Of a stretch of DNA of 64,000 nucleotides, positions 37,075 through 46,126 are shown in pieces (positions within the stretch are counted from its first letter, which is position 1; each line of letters opens with the position of its first letter). The notes below the pieces were generated by a model. It saw only the letters and a list, made by a program, of their open reading frames with translations, had not been told where the DNA came from and did no database searches. Source of the stretch: Ferruginibacter sp. (GTDB lineage Bacteria > Bacteroidota > Bacteroidia > Chitinophagales > Chitinophagaceae). Position numbers and translations under genes: made by a program. The stretch lies in contig JAGOAX010000014.1 of the NCBI GenBank assembly GCA_017983695.1, positions 1-64,000 of the forward strand, in the 5' to 3' direction.

Positions 37075-38786
37075 TAACGTGTAAAATGATAAACTCTCTC
37101 CGTTACATTCCCCACCTGGTCTTCGGCTGTAATCTTTAGTTCATGTTCTCCGGCTGCACACATTTCATCAAAAGTATAAATAAATGTCCGCCCTTTATCA
37201 TTACTAAACCGCAGCCAGTTACCATCTAATGTTGCCGTAAATTTTTTTATTTCTTCTGTATTATCAATAATAACAAAGGCAAGACGGTTTAGTTTAGCCG
37301 CATTCATCCCTTCTTTAAAACCAATAGCCGTAATTTTTGGTGCAATAGTATCTATCATCAGCTGAAAATTCCCGAACTCCCGGAAGCTGGCTTTATACCA
37401 GCCATTTTCAAATTCAGCCTTTGCATAGTCATCTTTACCGTTGGCAAAGCGGTGCATCACCATCTTACCAGGCAATGCCGATGTTGCTTTTGTTTTTACC
37501 GGAAAATAAGTATGCACCGGAACAGTTACGTTGTGTAATTGATAAATGGGATAACTCTGGCCGGGTATAATTTCATTATAGCGAAAACGGATAGAATCGT
37601 ACAAAGCATTTTCGGGTAAATAAAAACTGATATTGCTGTTTTCAAATACATTAATAAAACCCGGATGAAATTCTTTGGGTTTAAAAAAAGCGGCGGCCCC
37701 TGGTTTTGTTGTTACAGCAGCCCCCGGTCCACGTTTTACCTGGAAATTCAGCACAGCCGTATTTCCATTAGCATCTTTTACAACTATTTTAATATTATGA
37801 ATGCTGTCGTCTTCAAGAGAAATTACGCCATCGCCATTTACAGTTTCATATATACCATTAGTATAGCCGGGTAGTTTTGACAAATGCTGAAGAAAAGGCC
37901 CGCCGCTGCTTCTTAATTTATAATCGATATGGGCATTTAAATACCGGGTTTCATCGTAACTAACACTGTCCATCTCAAACCCAACGACCGGTGTTTCATC
38001 ATTATACAAAACAGCTTGGTAAATGCCATTGCGGTTGGTGGAGCCGCTGTAACTGTCGAATGCCGAGATGGCAAAGCTTACTTTATCTGTATTACTTACT
38101 ATTAAGACAGGCGAAGTAACATAAGTTCCGTTTACTTTTTTTATAGAATAGAGTTTAGGACTTTGTTCATAAGTGCTGATGCACCTGTCGTACACTGCTA
38201 AGCGTAAAATATTGGGCGGCACATTGTCGGCTATAGGAAAACCAAACAAAGACGGATTTAATACTTTATCTGTTTTGGTATCCCTTATTTCAAAATGTAC
38301 ATGTGGCCCCTGCGAACCACCAGTATTACCACTATAAGCAATAAACATCCCTTTTGTTACAGGAAATAAGTTTGCCGGGATATCTAAAAAAACCTTCCAG
38401 CTTTTTAATTTATACTGCTGCTCTTTTATATATTTTTCCAACTCCGGGGTAAAATCATTTAAATGAGCGTATAAAGTGGTTAGCCCATTGGGATGATTTA
38501 TGTAAATAGCCCGTCCAAAACCATAGGGCTCAATTTTTACTTTGGCAATATAACCACCTGCAGCAGCCAGCACGGGCAAATTTTGCTTTTTATCGGTTTT
38601 ACAATCCAGCCCCATGTGGTAATGGTTGGGCCTTAGCTCTCCAAAATTTGCAGCCAATGCTTTGGTGGCTACCACCGGCCATGTAAAATATCCCTGCGTA
38701 TAATTTTTAGGGGGAAAAATCTGTGCGTTAACTGTAATAAAAACAAAAAATAATATAGAGAATGCAACTGCTTTTTGTAAATTCAT
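37074..38786 (-). CDS. M23-family peptidoglycan metallopeptidase
   Basis: The 570-residue secreted protein has a signal peptide (cut after NAQ). A LytM/M23 domain lies at about residues 45-190, with the zinc ligands in LRPNHYHMGLDCKT (H..D) and GPHVHFEIRD (HxH). The NPSLFGFP segment follows. A long beta-rich C-terminal part of unknown role makes up the rest. It would cleave peptide cross-links of peptidoglycan. It is divergent from the YtxH gene. Confidence 0.93.
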   Translation of the reverse strand: MNLQKAVAFSILFFVFITVNAQIFPPKNYTQGYFTWPVVATKALAANFGELRPNHYHMGLDCKTDKKQNLPVLAAAGGYIAKVKIEPYGFGRAIYINHPNGLTTLYAHLNDFTPELEKYIKEQQYKLKSWKVFLDIPANLFPVTKGMFIAYSGNTGGSQGPHVHFEIRDTKTDKVLNPSLFGFPIADNVPPNILRLAVYDRCISTYEQSPKLYSIKKVNGTYVTSPVLIVSNTDKVSFAISAFDSYSGSTNRNGIYQAVLYNDETPVVGFEMDSVSYDETRYLNAHIDYKLRSSGGPFLQHLSKLPGYTNGIYETVNGDGVISLEDDSIHNIKIVVKDANGNTAVLNFQVKRGPGAAVTTKPGAAAFFKPKEFHPGFINVFENSNISFYLPENALYDSIRFRYNEIIPGQSYPIYQLHNVTVPVHTYFPVKTKATSALPGKMVMHRFANGKDDYAKAEFENGWYKASFREFGNFQLMIDTIAPKITAIGFKEGMNAAKLNRLAFVIIDNTEEIKKFTATLDGNWLRFSNDKGRTFIYTFDEMCAAGEHELKITAEDQVGNVTERVYHFTR

Positions 38787-38840
38787 ATCCTGTTATAAGC
38801 AACAAATTTAATTTTAAAATCATTAATACAATCATTTACA

Positions 38841-39137
38841 ATGAGCGTTAATTCAAAACACATTGCTACATTTTTATTGGGTGCGGCTGCAGCACTGGCA
38901 GCTTCAAAATATATGAGTATGACTCCCGAAGAAAAAGAAAAGCTGGCTGCCGATTTAAAAGACAAAGCCAATAAAATGAAAATCGAAGCCGAAAATTTTG
39001 CAGAAAAAGCGAAAGATTATTTTGAAGAATTAAAGACCAAGGGTACAGAAGCTTTTAAAGAGCATTTTTCCGAAGCCGAAAAAACAATGAGCGATCTATT
39101 TGGAAAGAAAGATAAAACCGCATCTAATCCTTCGTAG
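38841..39137 (+). CDS. YtxH-domain protein
   Basis: The 98-residue protein has a short N-terminal hydrophobic segment (ATFLLGAAAALAASKYM). A charged amphipathic helix follows, rich in Lys, Ala and Glu (KEKLAADLKDKANKMKIEAE). This is the YtxH-like general-stress architecture, with unknown biochemical role. A strong terminator follows. Confidence 0.8.
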   Translation: MSVNSKHIATFLLGAAAALAASKYMSMTPEEKEKLAADLKDKANKMKIEAENFAEKAKDYFEELKTKGTEAFKEHFSEAEKTMSDLFGKKDKTASNPS

Positions 39138-39157
39138 TATTTTTAGATAATTTCTAA

Positions 39158-39188
39158 AAAACTGTGCTTATCTACGCACAGTTTTTTT
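39158..39188 (+). terminator. Terminator between the YtxH and carB genes
   Basis: The stem ACTGTGC/GCACAGT with loop TTATCTAC is followed by seven T. It lies upstream of the carB start at 39239. Confidence 0.88.
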
Positions 39189-39238
39189 ATTTACAGCATT
39201 TACAAGTACTTTTGCTCGCCTACAAGGGCAATATACAT

Positions 39239-40885
39239 ATGCCAATAGATAAATCCATTACATCAGTACTTATTATAGGCAGCGGACCAATTGTAATTGG
39301 CCAGGCCTGCGAATTTGATTACAGCGGTACCCAGGCTGCCCGTAGCATAAGAGAAGAGGGGATAAAAGTTATTTTGATCAACAGTAACCCGGCTACAATT
39401 ATGACCGACCCAATGATGGCCGACAGAGTTTACCTGCTGCCATTAACGGTTGAAAGTATTGAACAGATTTTAGAAGAAAATAAAATTGATGCCGTATTGC
39501 CAACCATGGGTGGCCAAACGGCACTTAACCTTTGTAAGGAAGTGGATGAGCTGGGCATTTGGGAAAAACATAACGTAAAATTAGTTGGTGTTGATATTAA
39601 GGCAATTGACAAGGCAGAAGACAGGGAAAAATTCCGCCAGTGGATGATTGAAATGGGCATACCGGTTTGCGCTGCAAAAATTGCCAACTCATTTTTAGAG
39701 GGGAAAGAATTTGCGCAGGAAATTGGTTTTCCGTTGGTGCTTCGTCCATCATTTACCTTGGGGGGTAGCGGGGGAAGTATTGTATTTAAAAAAGACGAAT
39801 TAGATGAAGCCCTGAACAGGGCGTTAACGGCAAGCCCGATACATGAAGTACTGGTAGAAAAAGCGGTACTGGGTTGGAAAGAGTTTGAGTTGGAATTATT
39901 AAGAGATGCTGCTGATAATGTAGCCATTATTTGTACGGTTGAAAATTTTGACCCGATGGGTGTACATACCGGCGATTCCATTACAGTTGCACCGGCTATG
40001 ACGCTTAGCGATACCGCATTTCAATTAATGCGTAATACAGCCATTCGTATGATGAGGGCGTTAGGAAATTTTGCCGGTGGTTGTAATGTGCAGTTTGCAT
40101 TAAATCCGCAAACAGAAGAAATAATTGTGGTGGAAATCAATCCAAGGGTTAGCCGCTCTTCTGCATTGGCAAGTAAAGCCACTGGTTACCCCATTGCAAA
40201 AATTGCTGCCAAATTAGCTATTGGCTATAATCTGGACGAATTGAAAAACCAGATCACTCAATCCACTTCGGCTTACTTTGAGCCGGTGCAGGATTATGTT
40301 ATTGTAAAAATACCCCGTTGGAATTTTGATAAATTTAAAGGGGCCGATGATACATTAGGTTTTCAGATGAAATCCGTAGGTGAGGTTATGGGTATTGGTC
40401 GCAGTTTTGCCGAGGCGTTGCAAAAAGCCTGTCAGAGTTTAGAAAATGATGCATTAGGATTAGGGTATTATGGAAAAAGCCTGATGCAGTCAGATGCGCT
40501 GGTAGAGTATATTAAAATTCCAAAATGGGATAGGGTATTCCGTATAAAAGACGCCTTAATGTCCGGCGCCAGCATTAAGCGTATTTGCGAAAGCACAAAA
40601 ATTGACAGATGGTTTATTTACCAGATACAAAAAATTTGTGATTGCGAAAAAATCATAGCTAGCTATAATTTTGAAACCTTGCCTGACGATGTTTTAAAGC
40701 AGGCAAAAATATTGGGTTTTAGCGATGAGCAGATAATGAAGATAATGAAAGAAGAAGATGCTGACCGGCTTTACGATAGAAGAAAAGCAATGGGGCTTAC
40801 CCGTGTGTTTAAAATGGTAGATACCTGCGCCGCAGAGTTTGAAGCAAAAACGCCTTACTTCTACAGTACGTTTGAAAATAAGTAA
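39239..40885 (+). CDS. carB: Carbamoyl-phosphate synthase large chain, N-terminal half (split CarB)
   Basis: The protein of about 548 residues corresponds to the carboxyphosphate synthetase domain plus the oligomerisation domain of CarB. It begins MPIDKSITSVLIIGSGPIVI. ATP-grasp motifs (VLVEKAVLGWKEFELELLRD, NVQFALNPQTEEIIVVEINPRVSRSSALASKATGYPIAKIAAKLA) and the helical oligomerisation part to FEAKTPYFYSTFE are present. It ends at the natural boundary before the second synthetase half, which is a separate gene at 42171-43361. The ATG at 39239 fits family starts. The upstream in-frame extension lies within the terminator. Confidence 0.95.
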   Translation: MPIDKSITSVLIIGSGPIVIGQACEFDYSGTQAARSIREEGIKVILINSNPATIMTDPMMADRVYLLPLTVESIEQILEENKIDAVLPTMGGQTALNLCKEVDELGIWEKHNVKLVGVDIKAIDKAEDREKFRQWMIEMGIPVCAAKIANSFLEGKEFAQEIGFPLVLRPSFTLGGSGGSIVFKKDELDEALNRALTASPIHEVLVEKAVLGWKEFELELLRDAADNVAIICTVENFDPMGVHTGDSITVAPAMTLSDTAFQLMRNTAIRMMRALGNFAGGCNVQFALNPQTEEIIVVEINPRVSRSSALASKATGYPIAKIAAKLAIGYNLDELKNQITQSTSAYFEPVQDYVIVKIPRWNFDKFKGADDTLGFQMKSVGEVMGIGRSFAEALQKACQSLENDALGLGYYGKSLMQSDALVEYIKIPKWDRVFRIKDALMSGASIKRICESTKIDRWFIYQIQKICDCEKIIASYNFETLPDDVLKQAKILGFSDEQIMKIMKEEDADRLYDRRKAMGLTRVFKMVDTCAAEFEAKTPYFYSTFENK

Positions 40886-40945
40886 TATTGGTTTGCTTTA
40901 CAAAGCAGGATGGCGGCATTATTTGCTGCCAATAAAACCAGCAGC

Positions 40946-42049
40946 ATGAAATTGATATTAAAAAAATGCTTTTCAATTCTGTTTGGTTTACTCGTTGGTC
41001 TTATCATCTGCGAAATTGTATTACATTTTTACAATCCTTTGCCTTTTGCCATCTCTAAAGGGAAACTGGTATTGCCTGCCAACCAGGAAATGGTATTTAA
41101 AAATACCTGGATAAAAAAATTAGACAGCAACATTTATTATTCAAGGAATTCTTTAGGCTTTCGTGGGCCTGAGCCAACTGACAGTGTAAATAAATTATTT
41201 TCTCTTATCTGTATCGGTGGAAGTACAACCGAATGCCGCTTCATCAGCGATTCACTCACCTGGCCTTATCAATTATCTGCAAAAATTAAAGACAGCCTTC
41301 CCGGTATATGGCTAAACAACGCCGGTGTTGATGGTCATTCTACTTTTGGTCATTTACTGCTTTTAAAAGAATATATAACCCGGTTACAACCAAAATATGT
41401 AACCCTTCTTATTAGCGTAAATGATATTGAAAACAATAAACCGCAGCAGTACGATGTGATGAATGAGAAAAAGATCAATTATTTATCTGCAAAAAGTTTT
41501 TTTAAATCATTGCTCAATAAAACAGAACTGGGCTCCACATTTTTTCAGTTATATGCCATTAAGGGAGCCTATAGAAAAGGCCTTATTCATAAAGAAGTGG
41601 ACTTTACTGCGCTTAAAGACACGGCATTAACAGAAGCGTATAAATCAGATTTTATAAAAAGACAGGCAGCTTATTTAGTACAATACAAACAAAGGATCAG
41701 CGATATGATTGCCATTTGCAAGGCTAATAATGTAACACCAATTCTGCTTACACAACCATCATTATTCGGAAATTTTACAGACAGCGCCACAATGATAAAT
41801 ATTGGTAATAAAATGATACCAGGCACAACGCCGGTTTGCAATGCTGCTTTAATGGGAAATGTGCTGGAACTGTATAATGATGTGGTAAGATCCTTTGGTA
41901 ACCAGGCAAAAGTGGTAGACCTGGCCACTTTAATGCCTAAAAACAGTAATTATTACTACGATTTTATACATTATACCAATGCAGGGTGCGGTAAAATAGG
42001 CACAATACTGTCAAAAGAATTAGTTCCCTGGTTTAAAATGAATAATTAG
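40946..42049 (+). CDS. SGNH/GDSL-type hydrolase located between the two carB halves
   Basis: The protein of about 367 residues has an N-terminal signal or anchor helix (SILFGLLVGLIICEIVLHFY). An SGNH fold follows, with SLICIGGSTTECRF (block I, nucleophile Ser in GGST), GVDGHSTFGHLLLL, VTLLISVNDIEN (block III, ND) and YYYDFIHYTNAGCGKIG (block V, D..H). It would be an exported esterase- or acyltransferase-like enzyme of unknown substrate. I start it at the ATG at 40946. It is unrelated to pyrimidine synthesis, so its place within carB is odd. Confidence 0.88.
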   Translation: MKLILKKCFSILFGLLVGLIICEIVLHFYNPLPFAISKGKLVLPANQEMVFKNTWIKKLDSNIYYSRNSLGFRGPEPTDSVNKLFSLICIGGSTTECRFISDSLTWPYQLSAKIKDSLPGIWLNNAGVDGHSTFGHLLLLKEYITRLQPKYVTLLISVNDIENNKPQQYDVMNEKKINYLSAKSFFKSLLNKTELGSTFFQLYAIKGAYRKGLIHKEVDFTALKDTALTEAYKSDFIKRQAAYLVQYKQRISDMIAICKANNVTPILLTQPSLFGNFTDSATMINIGNKMIPGTTPVCNAALMGNVLELYNDVVRSFGNQAKVVDLATLMPKNSNYYYDFIHYTNAGCGKIGTILSKELVPWFKMNN

Positions 42050-42091
42050 TAGAAAATGTTATTTAAAAGCATAAAGCTGAGCAAAAAAAAT

Positions 42092-42099
42092 TATTTTTG
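42092..42099 (+). promoter_or_regulatory. -7 box upstream of carB second half
   Basis: TATTTTTG matches TAnnTTTG and is followed by CAGCGCAATAA, nearly the same start region as the promoter at 56417-56449. It suggests that the second carB half has its own promoter. Confidence 0.5.
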
Positions 42100-42122
42100 C
42101 AGCGCAATAAAAAACGGGAGCT

Positions 42123-42161
42123 ATGAAAACTATAATTCCCTTTACAAATTCACTTTTTTAA
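42123..42161 (+). CDS. Possible 12-residue leader peptide before carB second half
   Basis: The tiny frame MKTIIPFTNSLF stop lies between the predicted promoter and carB, preceded by GGGAG. It could be a translational leader or a chance ORF. I have no family support. Confidence 0.25.
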   Translation: MKTIIPFTNSLF

Positions 42162-42170
42162 ACGCTACAC

Positions 42171-43361
42171 ATGCAGGCAGTTGCACACAACGAAAGTAAA
42201 GTATCAGCAAAAAAGAAAATAATTGTTTTAGGTAGTGGCCCCAATAGAATTGGCCAGGGTATTGAGTTTGACTATTGTTGTGTGCATGGCTTACTGGCTA
42301 TTAAAGAAGCCGGTTACGAAGCTATTATGGTAAACTGCAATCCCGAAACGGTAAGTACCGATTTTGACATTGCTGATAAACTATATTTTGAACCGGTTTT
42401 CTGGGAGCATCTTTGGGAAATTGTAGAGCATGAAAAGCCTTATGGTGTAATTGTACAGCTGGGCGGACAAACTGCTTTAAAACTGGCTAAGCGTTTACAT
42501 GAAAAAGGGATAAAGATCATCGGTACTTCGTTCGATAGCATGGATATAGCAGAAGACCGTGGCCGCTTTAGTGATATGCTGAAAGAGCTGGGTATTCCTT
42601 ATCCAGACTATGGTACGGCCTTTAATACCGACGAAGCTATTGAAGTGGCTAATAAAGTAGGATACCCGGTTTTAATAAGACCAAGTTATGTATTGGGCGG
42701 ACAAAGGATGCGTATTGTTATTAATGACGAAGATCTGGAAATAGGCGTATTGAGTTTAATTAAACATTTACCCGGTAATAAAATATTGATCGATCATTTT
42801 TTAGACAGGTGCCAGGAAGCAGAGATAGATGCCATTTTTGATGGAGATGATTTTCATGTAATGGGTGTGATGGAGCATATTGAGCCTGCAGGTATACATA
42901 GCGGCGATAGTAATGCAGTATTACCGCAATTTAATTTGTCGCCATTAATTGTGCATACAATGGAAGAGTATGCAGAGAAAATTGCAAGGGCATTAAATAT
43001 AAAAGGTCTTATCAATATACAGTTTGCCATTAAAGATGGTAATGTTTTTGTAATTGAAGCCAACCCAAGAGCAAGCCGTACCACACCATTTATTGCTAAA
43101 GCCTATCAAATTCCTTATTTGAATATTGCTACCAAAATTATGATGGAAGCCAATAAGCTTAAAGATTTTACTTTTGAAAAAAAGCTTACCGGTTTTGCAA
43201 TTAAAGAACCTGTTTTCTCTTTCAATAAATTTCCCGGTGTAAATAAAGAGCTAGGCCCCGAAATGAAAAGTACCGGGGAAGCTATACGCTTTATAAAAGA
43301 TTTACGTGATCCCTATTTCCGCCAGTTGTATAAAGAAAGAAGTATGCACCTGAGTAAATAA
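42171..43361 (+). CDS. carB: Carbamoyl-phosphate synthase large chain, C-terminal half (split CarB)
   Basis: The 396-residue protein is the carbamoyl-phosphate synthetase ATP-grasp half. It starts IIVLGSGPNRIGQGIEFDYCCVHG and has VIVQLGGQTALKLAKRL, RPSYVLGGQRMRIV, ILIDHFLDRCQEAEIDAIFDG and NIQFAIKDGNVFVIEANPRASRTTPFIAKA. The frame stops after KDLRDPYFRQLYKERSMHLSK, so the allosteric MGS-like domain of E. coli CarB is absent. Together the two halves give about 944 residues. Both must associate for ammonia tunnelling. Confidence 0.95.
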   Translation: MQAVAHNESKVSAKKKIIVLGSGPNRIGQGIEFDYCCVHGLLAIKEAGYEAIMVNCNPETVSTDFDIADKLYFEPVFWEHLWEIVEHEKPYGVIVQLGGQTALKLAKRLHEKGIKIIGTSFDSMDIAEDRGRFSDMLKELGIPYPDYGTAFNTDEAIEVANKVGYPVLIRPSYVLGGQRMRIVINDEDLEIGVLSLIKHLPGNKILIDHFLDRCQEAEIDAIFDGDDFHVMGVMEHIEPAGIHSGDSNAVLPQFNLSPLIVHTMEEYAEKIARALNIKGLINIQFAIKDGNVFVIEANPRASRTTPFIAKAYQIPYLNIATKIMMEANKLKDFTFEKKLTGFAIKEPVFSFNKFPGVNKELGPEMKSTGEAIRFIKDLRDPYFRQLYKERSMHLSK

Positions 43362-43386
43362 AATATGGTGCGATAAAATATTGTAA

Positions 43387-43983
43387 TTGAACCGCTACTT
43401 CATCATTAATAAGCCATACAATATGGTATCGCAGTTTATCAGTTCACACAAAGTGGGCTTACTCGGCGATCTTCATTTTAAATTCCCCGAAGGTACTCAT
43501 GCCATTGGCAGGTTGGATAATGAATCGGAAGGGCTGCTGATTTTAACCACAGATAAAAGAGTAACCCGGTTATTATTTCTTGCAGCACAACCACACAAAC
43601 GTACTTACCTGGTAATGGTGCAAAACGAAATTACCCCACAAACATTTAACCAGTTAAAAGAAGGCGTACCTATACGTATTGCGGCAGGTGAATATTATAC
43701 TGCCAGGCCAGATGCAATTGAAATAATAAATAACCCCGGCGAATTATATCCATATGCAGGTGACCGAAGAGAAATTTATCCGCATACCTGGTTATTGATT
43801 ACACTTACCGAAGGAAAATTTCGCCAGGTACGTAAAATGGTATTGGCCGTAAGGCACCGTTGCCTGCGGCTAATACGTTTATCAATCAGCGATTTAATGT
43901 TAGATAATTTAGAGCCGGGTGCTGTAAAAGAATTACAAAAAGAAGAGTTTTATAAAAAACTGGGTATTCATCAACCTGTGTAA
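43387..43983 (+). CDS. rRNA pseudouridine synthase, RsuA/RluE-like
   Basis: The 198-residue protein has the opening FIINKPYNMVSQF and the catalytic Asp motif HAIGRLDNESEGLLILTTD. KRTYLVMVQNEITPQTFNQL and FRQVRKMVLAVRHRCLRLIRLSI follow. It lacks an S4 domain, as RluE does. The most likely start is TTG at 43387. The first ATG would remove the conserved NKPY segment. It modifies a uridine in 23S rRNA by analogy with RluE. Confidence 0.9.
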   Translation: MNRYFIINKPYNMVSQFISSHKVGLLGDLHFKFPEGTHAIGRLDNESEGLLILTTDKRVTRLLFLAAQPHKRTYLVMVQNEITPQTFNQLKEGVPIRIAAGEYYTARPDAIEIINNPGELYPYAGDRREIYPHTWLLITLTEGKFRQVRKMVLAVRHRCLRLIRLSISDLMLDNLEPGAVKELQKEEFYKKLGIHQPV

Positions 43984-44021
43984 ATGCTTGCGTATTCCAG
44001 TTTGATTTTTTACATTAGTAC

Positions 44022-46115
44022 ATGCATCGTTTACCCGTTTGGAAAACAGCACCTTTTCTCCGGCTTTTGCTTCCTTTGGTTGCAGGCATTATTGTACAAT
44101 GGTATTTTCAAATTTCGTTGCCGATAATTATAGTTACCATTATAAGTTTTACATTTTCTTACCTTCTTTTTTATTTTTTACCACTTGCTGTAAGGTTTAA
44201 AATACAAACATTGCAAGGTTTGCTGCTTAATTGTGTATTACTGAGTGTTGGCTTATTTATAACCTGGAATAAAGATACCCGGCATACTAATGACTGGTAT
44301 GGTAATTATTACAAGGACTCTAATTTTATTGTTGTAAGAATTGACGAACCCTTAATTGAAAAAACTAAATCTTATAAAGCAGATGGTTTTGTAGAAACTG
44401 TAATGAATAATGATGAGGCTGTTGCCTGCAAAGGAAAATTACTACTATATTTTGCTAAGGACTCTTCGGTAAGCCAGTTACATTACGGCGATAAAATTCT
44501 TATCAATAAAAATTTACAACAGATAAAAAATTCCGGTAATCCCGGGGCATTTAATTACCAGCGTTATGCTGCATTTCAGCAAACCTTTCACAATGTATTT
44601 TTAAAAGAGAAGGATTGGGTGTTGTTAAAAGAAAAAAATGTAAACGGGTTTAAGCAATTCATTTTTACAGCAAGAGAAAAAATATTAGCAACCCTGCGTA
44701 CAAATTTAAATACCGGCAAAGATGAATTAGGTATTGCAGAGGCCTTGCTTATTGGTTATACCCACGATCTGGATAAAGACCTGGTGCAGGCCTATAGCAA
44801 TACCGGCGTAGTGCATATTATTGCCATATCCGGTATGCACCTGGGGTTGATTTATATAATGCTGGTATGGTTATTTGCAAGAACACCGGGTATAAAAAAA
44901 TCAAAGTGGATGCAGGCAGTATTAATATTAAGTTGCCTGTGGTTATTTTCATTGCTTACCGGCGGTTCAGCTTCGGTATTGCGTTCTGCAGTTATGTTTT
45001 CGTTTATTACTTTGGGTAAAACAATATTTACAAAATATTCTTCCGTTTATAATTCTTTAGCGGCATCGGCTTTTGCCATGCTCATTTATAATCCATATTA
45101 TTTATGGGATGTAGGTTTTCAGCTTTCCTATCTTGCAGTAACAGGTATTGTAATTTTTCAAAAGCCGATTTACAATTTGGCCTACATTAAAAATAAATGG
45201 GTTAATAAAATATGGGAAATGCTTGCCATTACGTTGGCTGCACAAATACTTACTTTCCCGGTTTGTATTTATTATTTTCACCAGTTCCCCAATTTGTTTT
45301 TAATTACTAATTTAATTGCAGTGCCATTATCAACCATCATCCTTGTTGCAGAAATTGCATTGGTGGCGTTTTCATGGATACCGTTTGTTGGTATTTATCT
45401 TGGTAAAATAACCGGCTGGCTGGTTTGGTTAATGAATAAAATTATTCTTTGGGTAAATGATTTTTCTTTTGCCGTTTGGGATAAAATTCCAGCCAATGTA
45501 TTATCAACCTGGTTACTTTATGCGGTGGTAATCGGGATAAGTGTATGGCTCATTAATAAAAACAAAAAAATATTGCGCTTTTCGTTATTTGCATTCTTAG
45601 CTTTTGTAATGGTGCATGCTTATGGCAATTGGCAAATTAAAAATCAACAGAAAATAATTGTATATAATGTACCACAACACCAGGCCATTGATTTTGTACA
45701 TGGCAATAATTATATTTTTCATGGCGATAGCGTTTTACTTGAAGACGGGATGCTTCAAAATTTTCACCTTAAACCCGGCCGCATAGCCTTGCAATTAAAT
45801 AACAGAACCGACTCTATTCAATCTATAACATCTTATCAACCATTTTACCAGTTTGGCAATAAGAGGATTTTAATAATAGATAAACCACTGGTTTTTGAAC
45901 CGCTGCAACAAAAAATTGATGTTGATATAATCATCATTTCTAAAAGCCCTAAGCTGTACATTTCGCAACTGGCAGCGGTTTTCAATTGCAACCAGTATGT
46001 GGTTGACGCTTCTAACAGTTTGTGGAAAATTGGCAAATGGAAAAAAGACTGTGAAGAGCTACATTTGCAACTTCATTCAATTCCCGAAAAAGGAGCATTT
46101 GTTCTGGATTTATAA
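44022..46115 (+). CDS. comEC: ComEC/Rec2 family DNA-uptake channel protein
   Basis: The 697-residue polytopic membrane protein has two or three N-terminal helices. A DUF4131-type OB-like external domain sits at about residues 90-200. The competence domain has the signature VVHIIAISGMHLGLIYIMLVWLF, and about ten helices run to residue 520. The C-terminal tail of about 170 residues does not show a metallo-beta-lactamase HxHxDH, so this is the short form. It would transport single-stranded DNA into the cytoplasm. Confidence 0.92.
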   Translation: MHRLPVWKTAPFLRLLLPLVAGIIVQWYFQISLPIIIVTIISFTFSYLLFYFLPLAVRFKIQTLQGLLLNCVLLSVGLFITWNKDTRHTNDWYGNYYKDSNFIVVRIDEPLIEKTKSYKADGFVETVMNNDEAVACKGKLLLYFAKDSSVSQLHYGDKILINKNLQQIKNSGNPGAFNYQRYAAFQQTFHNVFLKEKDWVLLKEKNVNGFKQFIFTAREKILATLRTNLNTGKDELGIAEALLIGYTHDLDKDLVQAYSNTGVVHIIAISGMHLGLIYIMLVWLFARTPGIKKSKWMQAVLILSCLWLFSLLTGGSASVLRSAVMFSFITLGKTIFTKYSSVYNSLAASAFAMLIYNPYYLWDVGFQLSYLAVTGIVIFQKPIYNLAYIKNKWVNKIWEMLAITLAAQILTFPVCIYYFHQFPNLFLITNLIAVPLSTIILVAEIALVAFSWIPFVGIYLGKITGWLVWLMNKIILWVNDFSFAVWDKIPANVLSTWLLYAVVIGISVWLINKNKKILRFSLFAFLAFVMVHAYGNWQIKNQQKIIVYNVPQHQAIDFVHGNNYIFHGDSVLLEDGMLQNFHLKPGRIALQLNNRTDSIQSITSYQPFYQFGNKRILIIDKPLVFEPLQQKIDVDIIIISKSPKLYISQLAAVFNCNQYVVDASNSLWKIGKWKKDCEELHLQLHSIPEKGAFVLDL

Positions 46116-46126
46116 CCCCTTATTAC

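Noticed and set aside
39164..39238. N-terminal extension of carB first half
   Set aside because: The extra 25 residues lie within a terminator hairpin and do not resemble CarB. The ATG at 39239 gives the family start.
42050..42170. Frameshifted or degraded carB between the two halves
   Set aside because: Both halves start and stop at domain borders. The sequence between them codes for a complete SGNH protein and shows no leftover CarB sequence.
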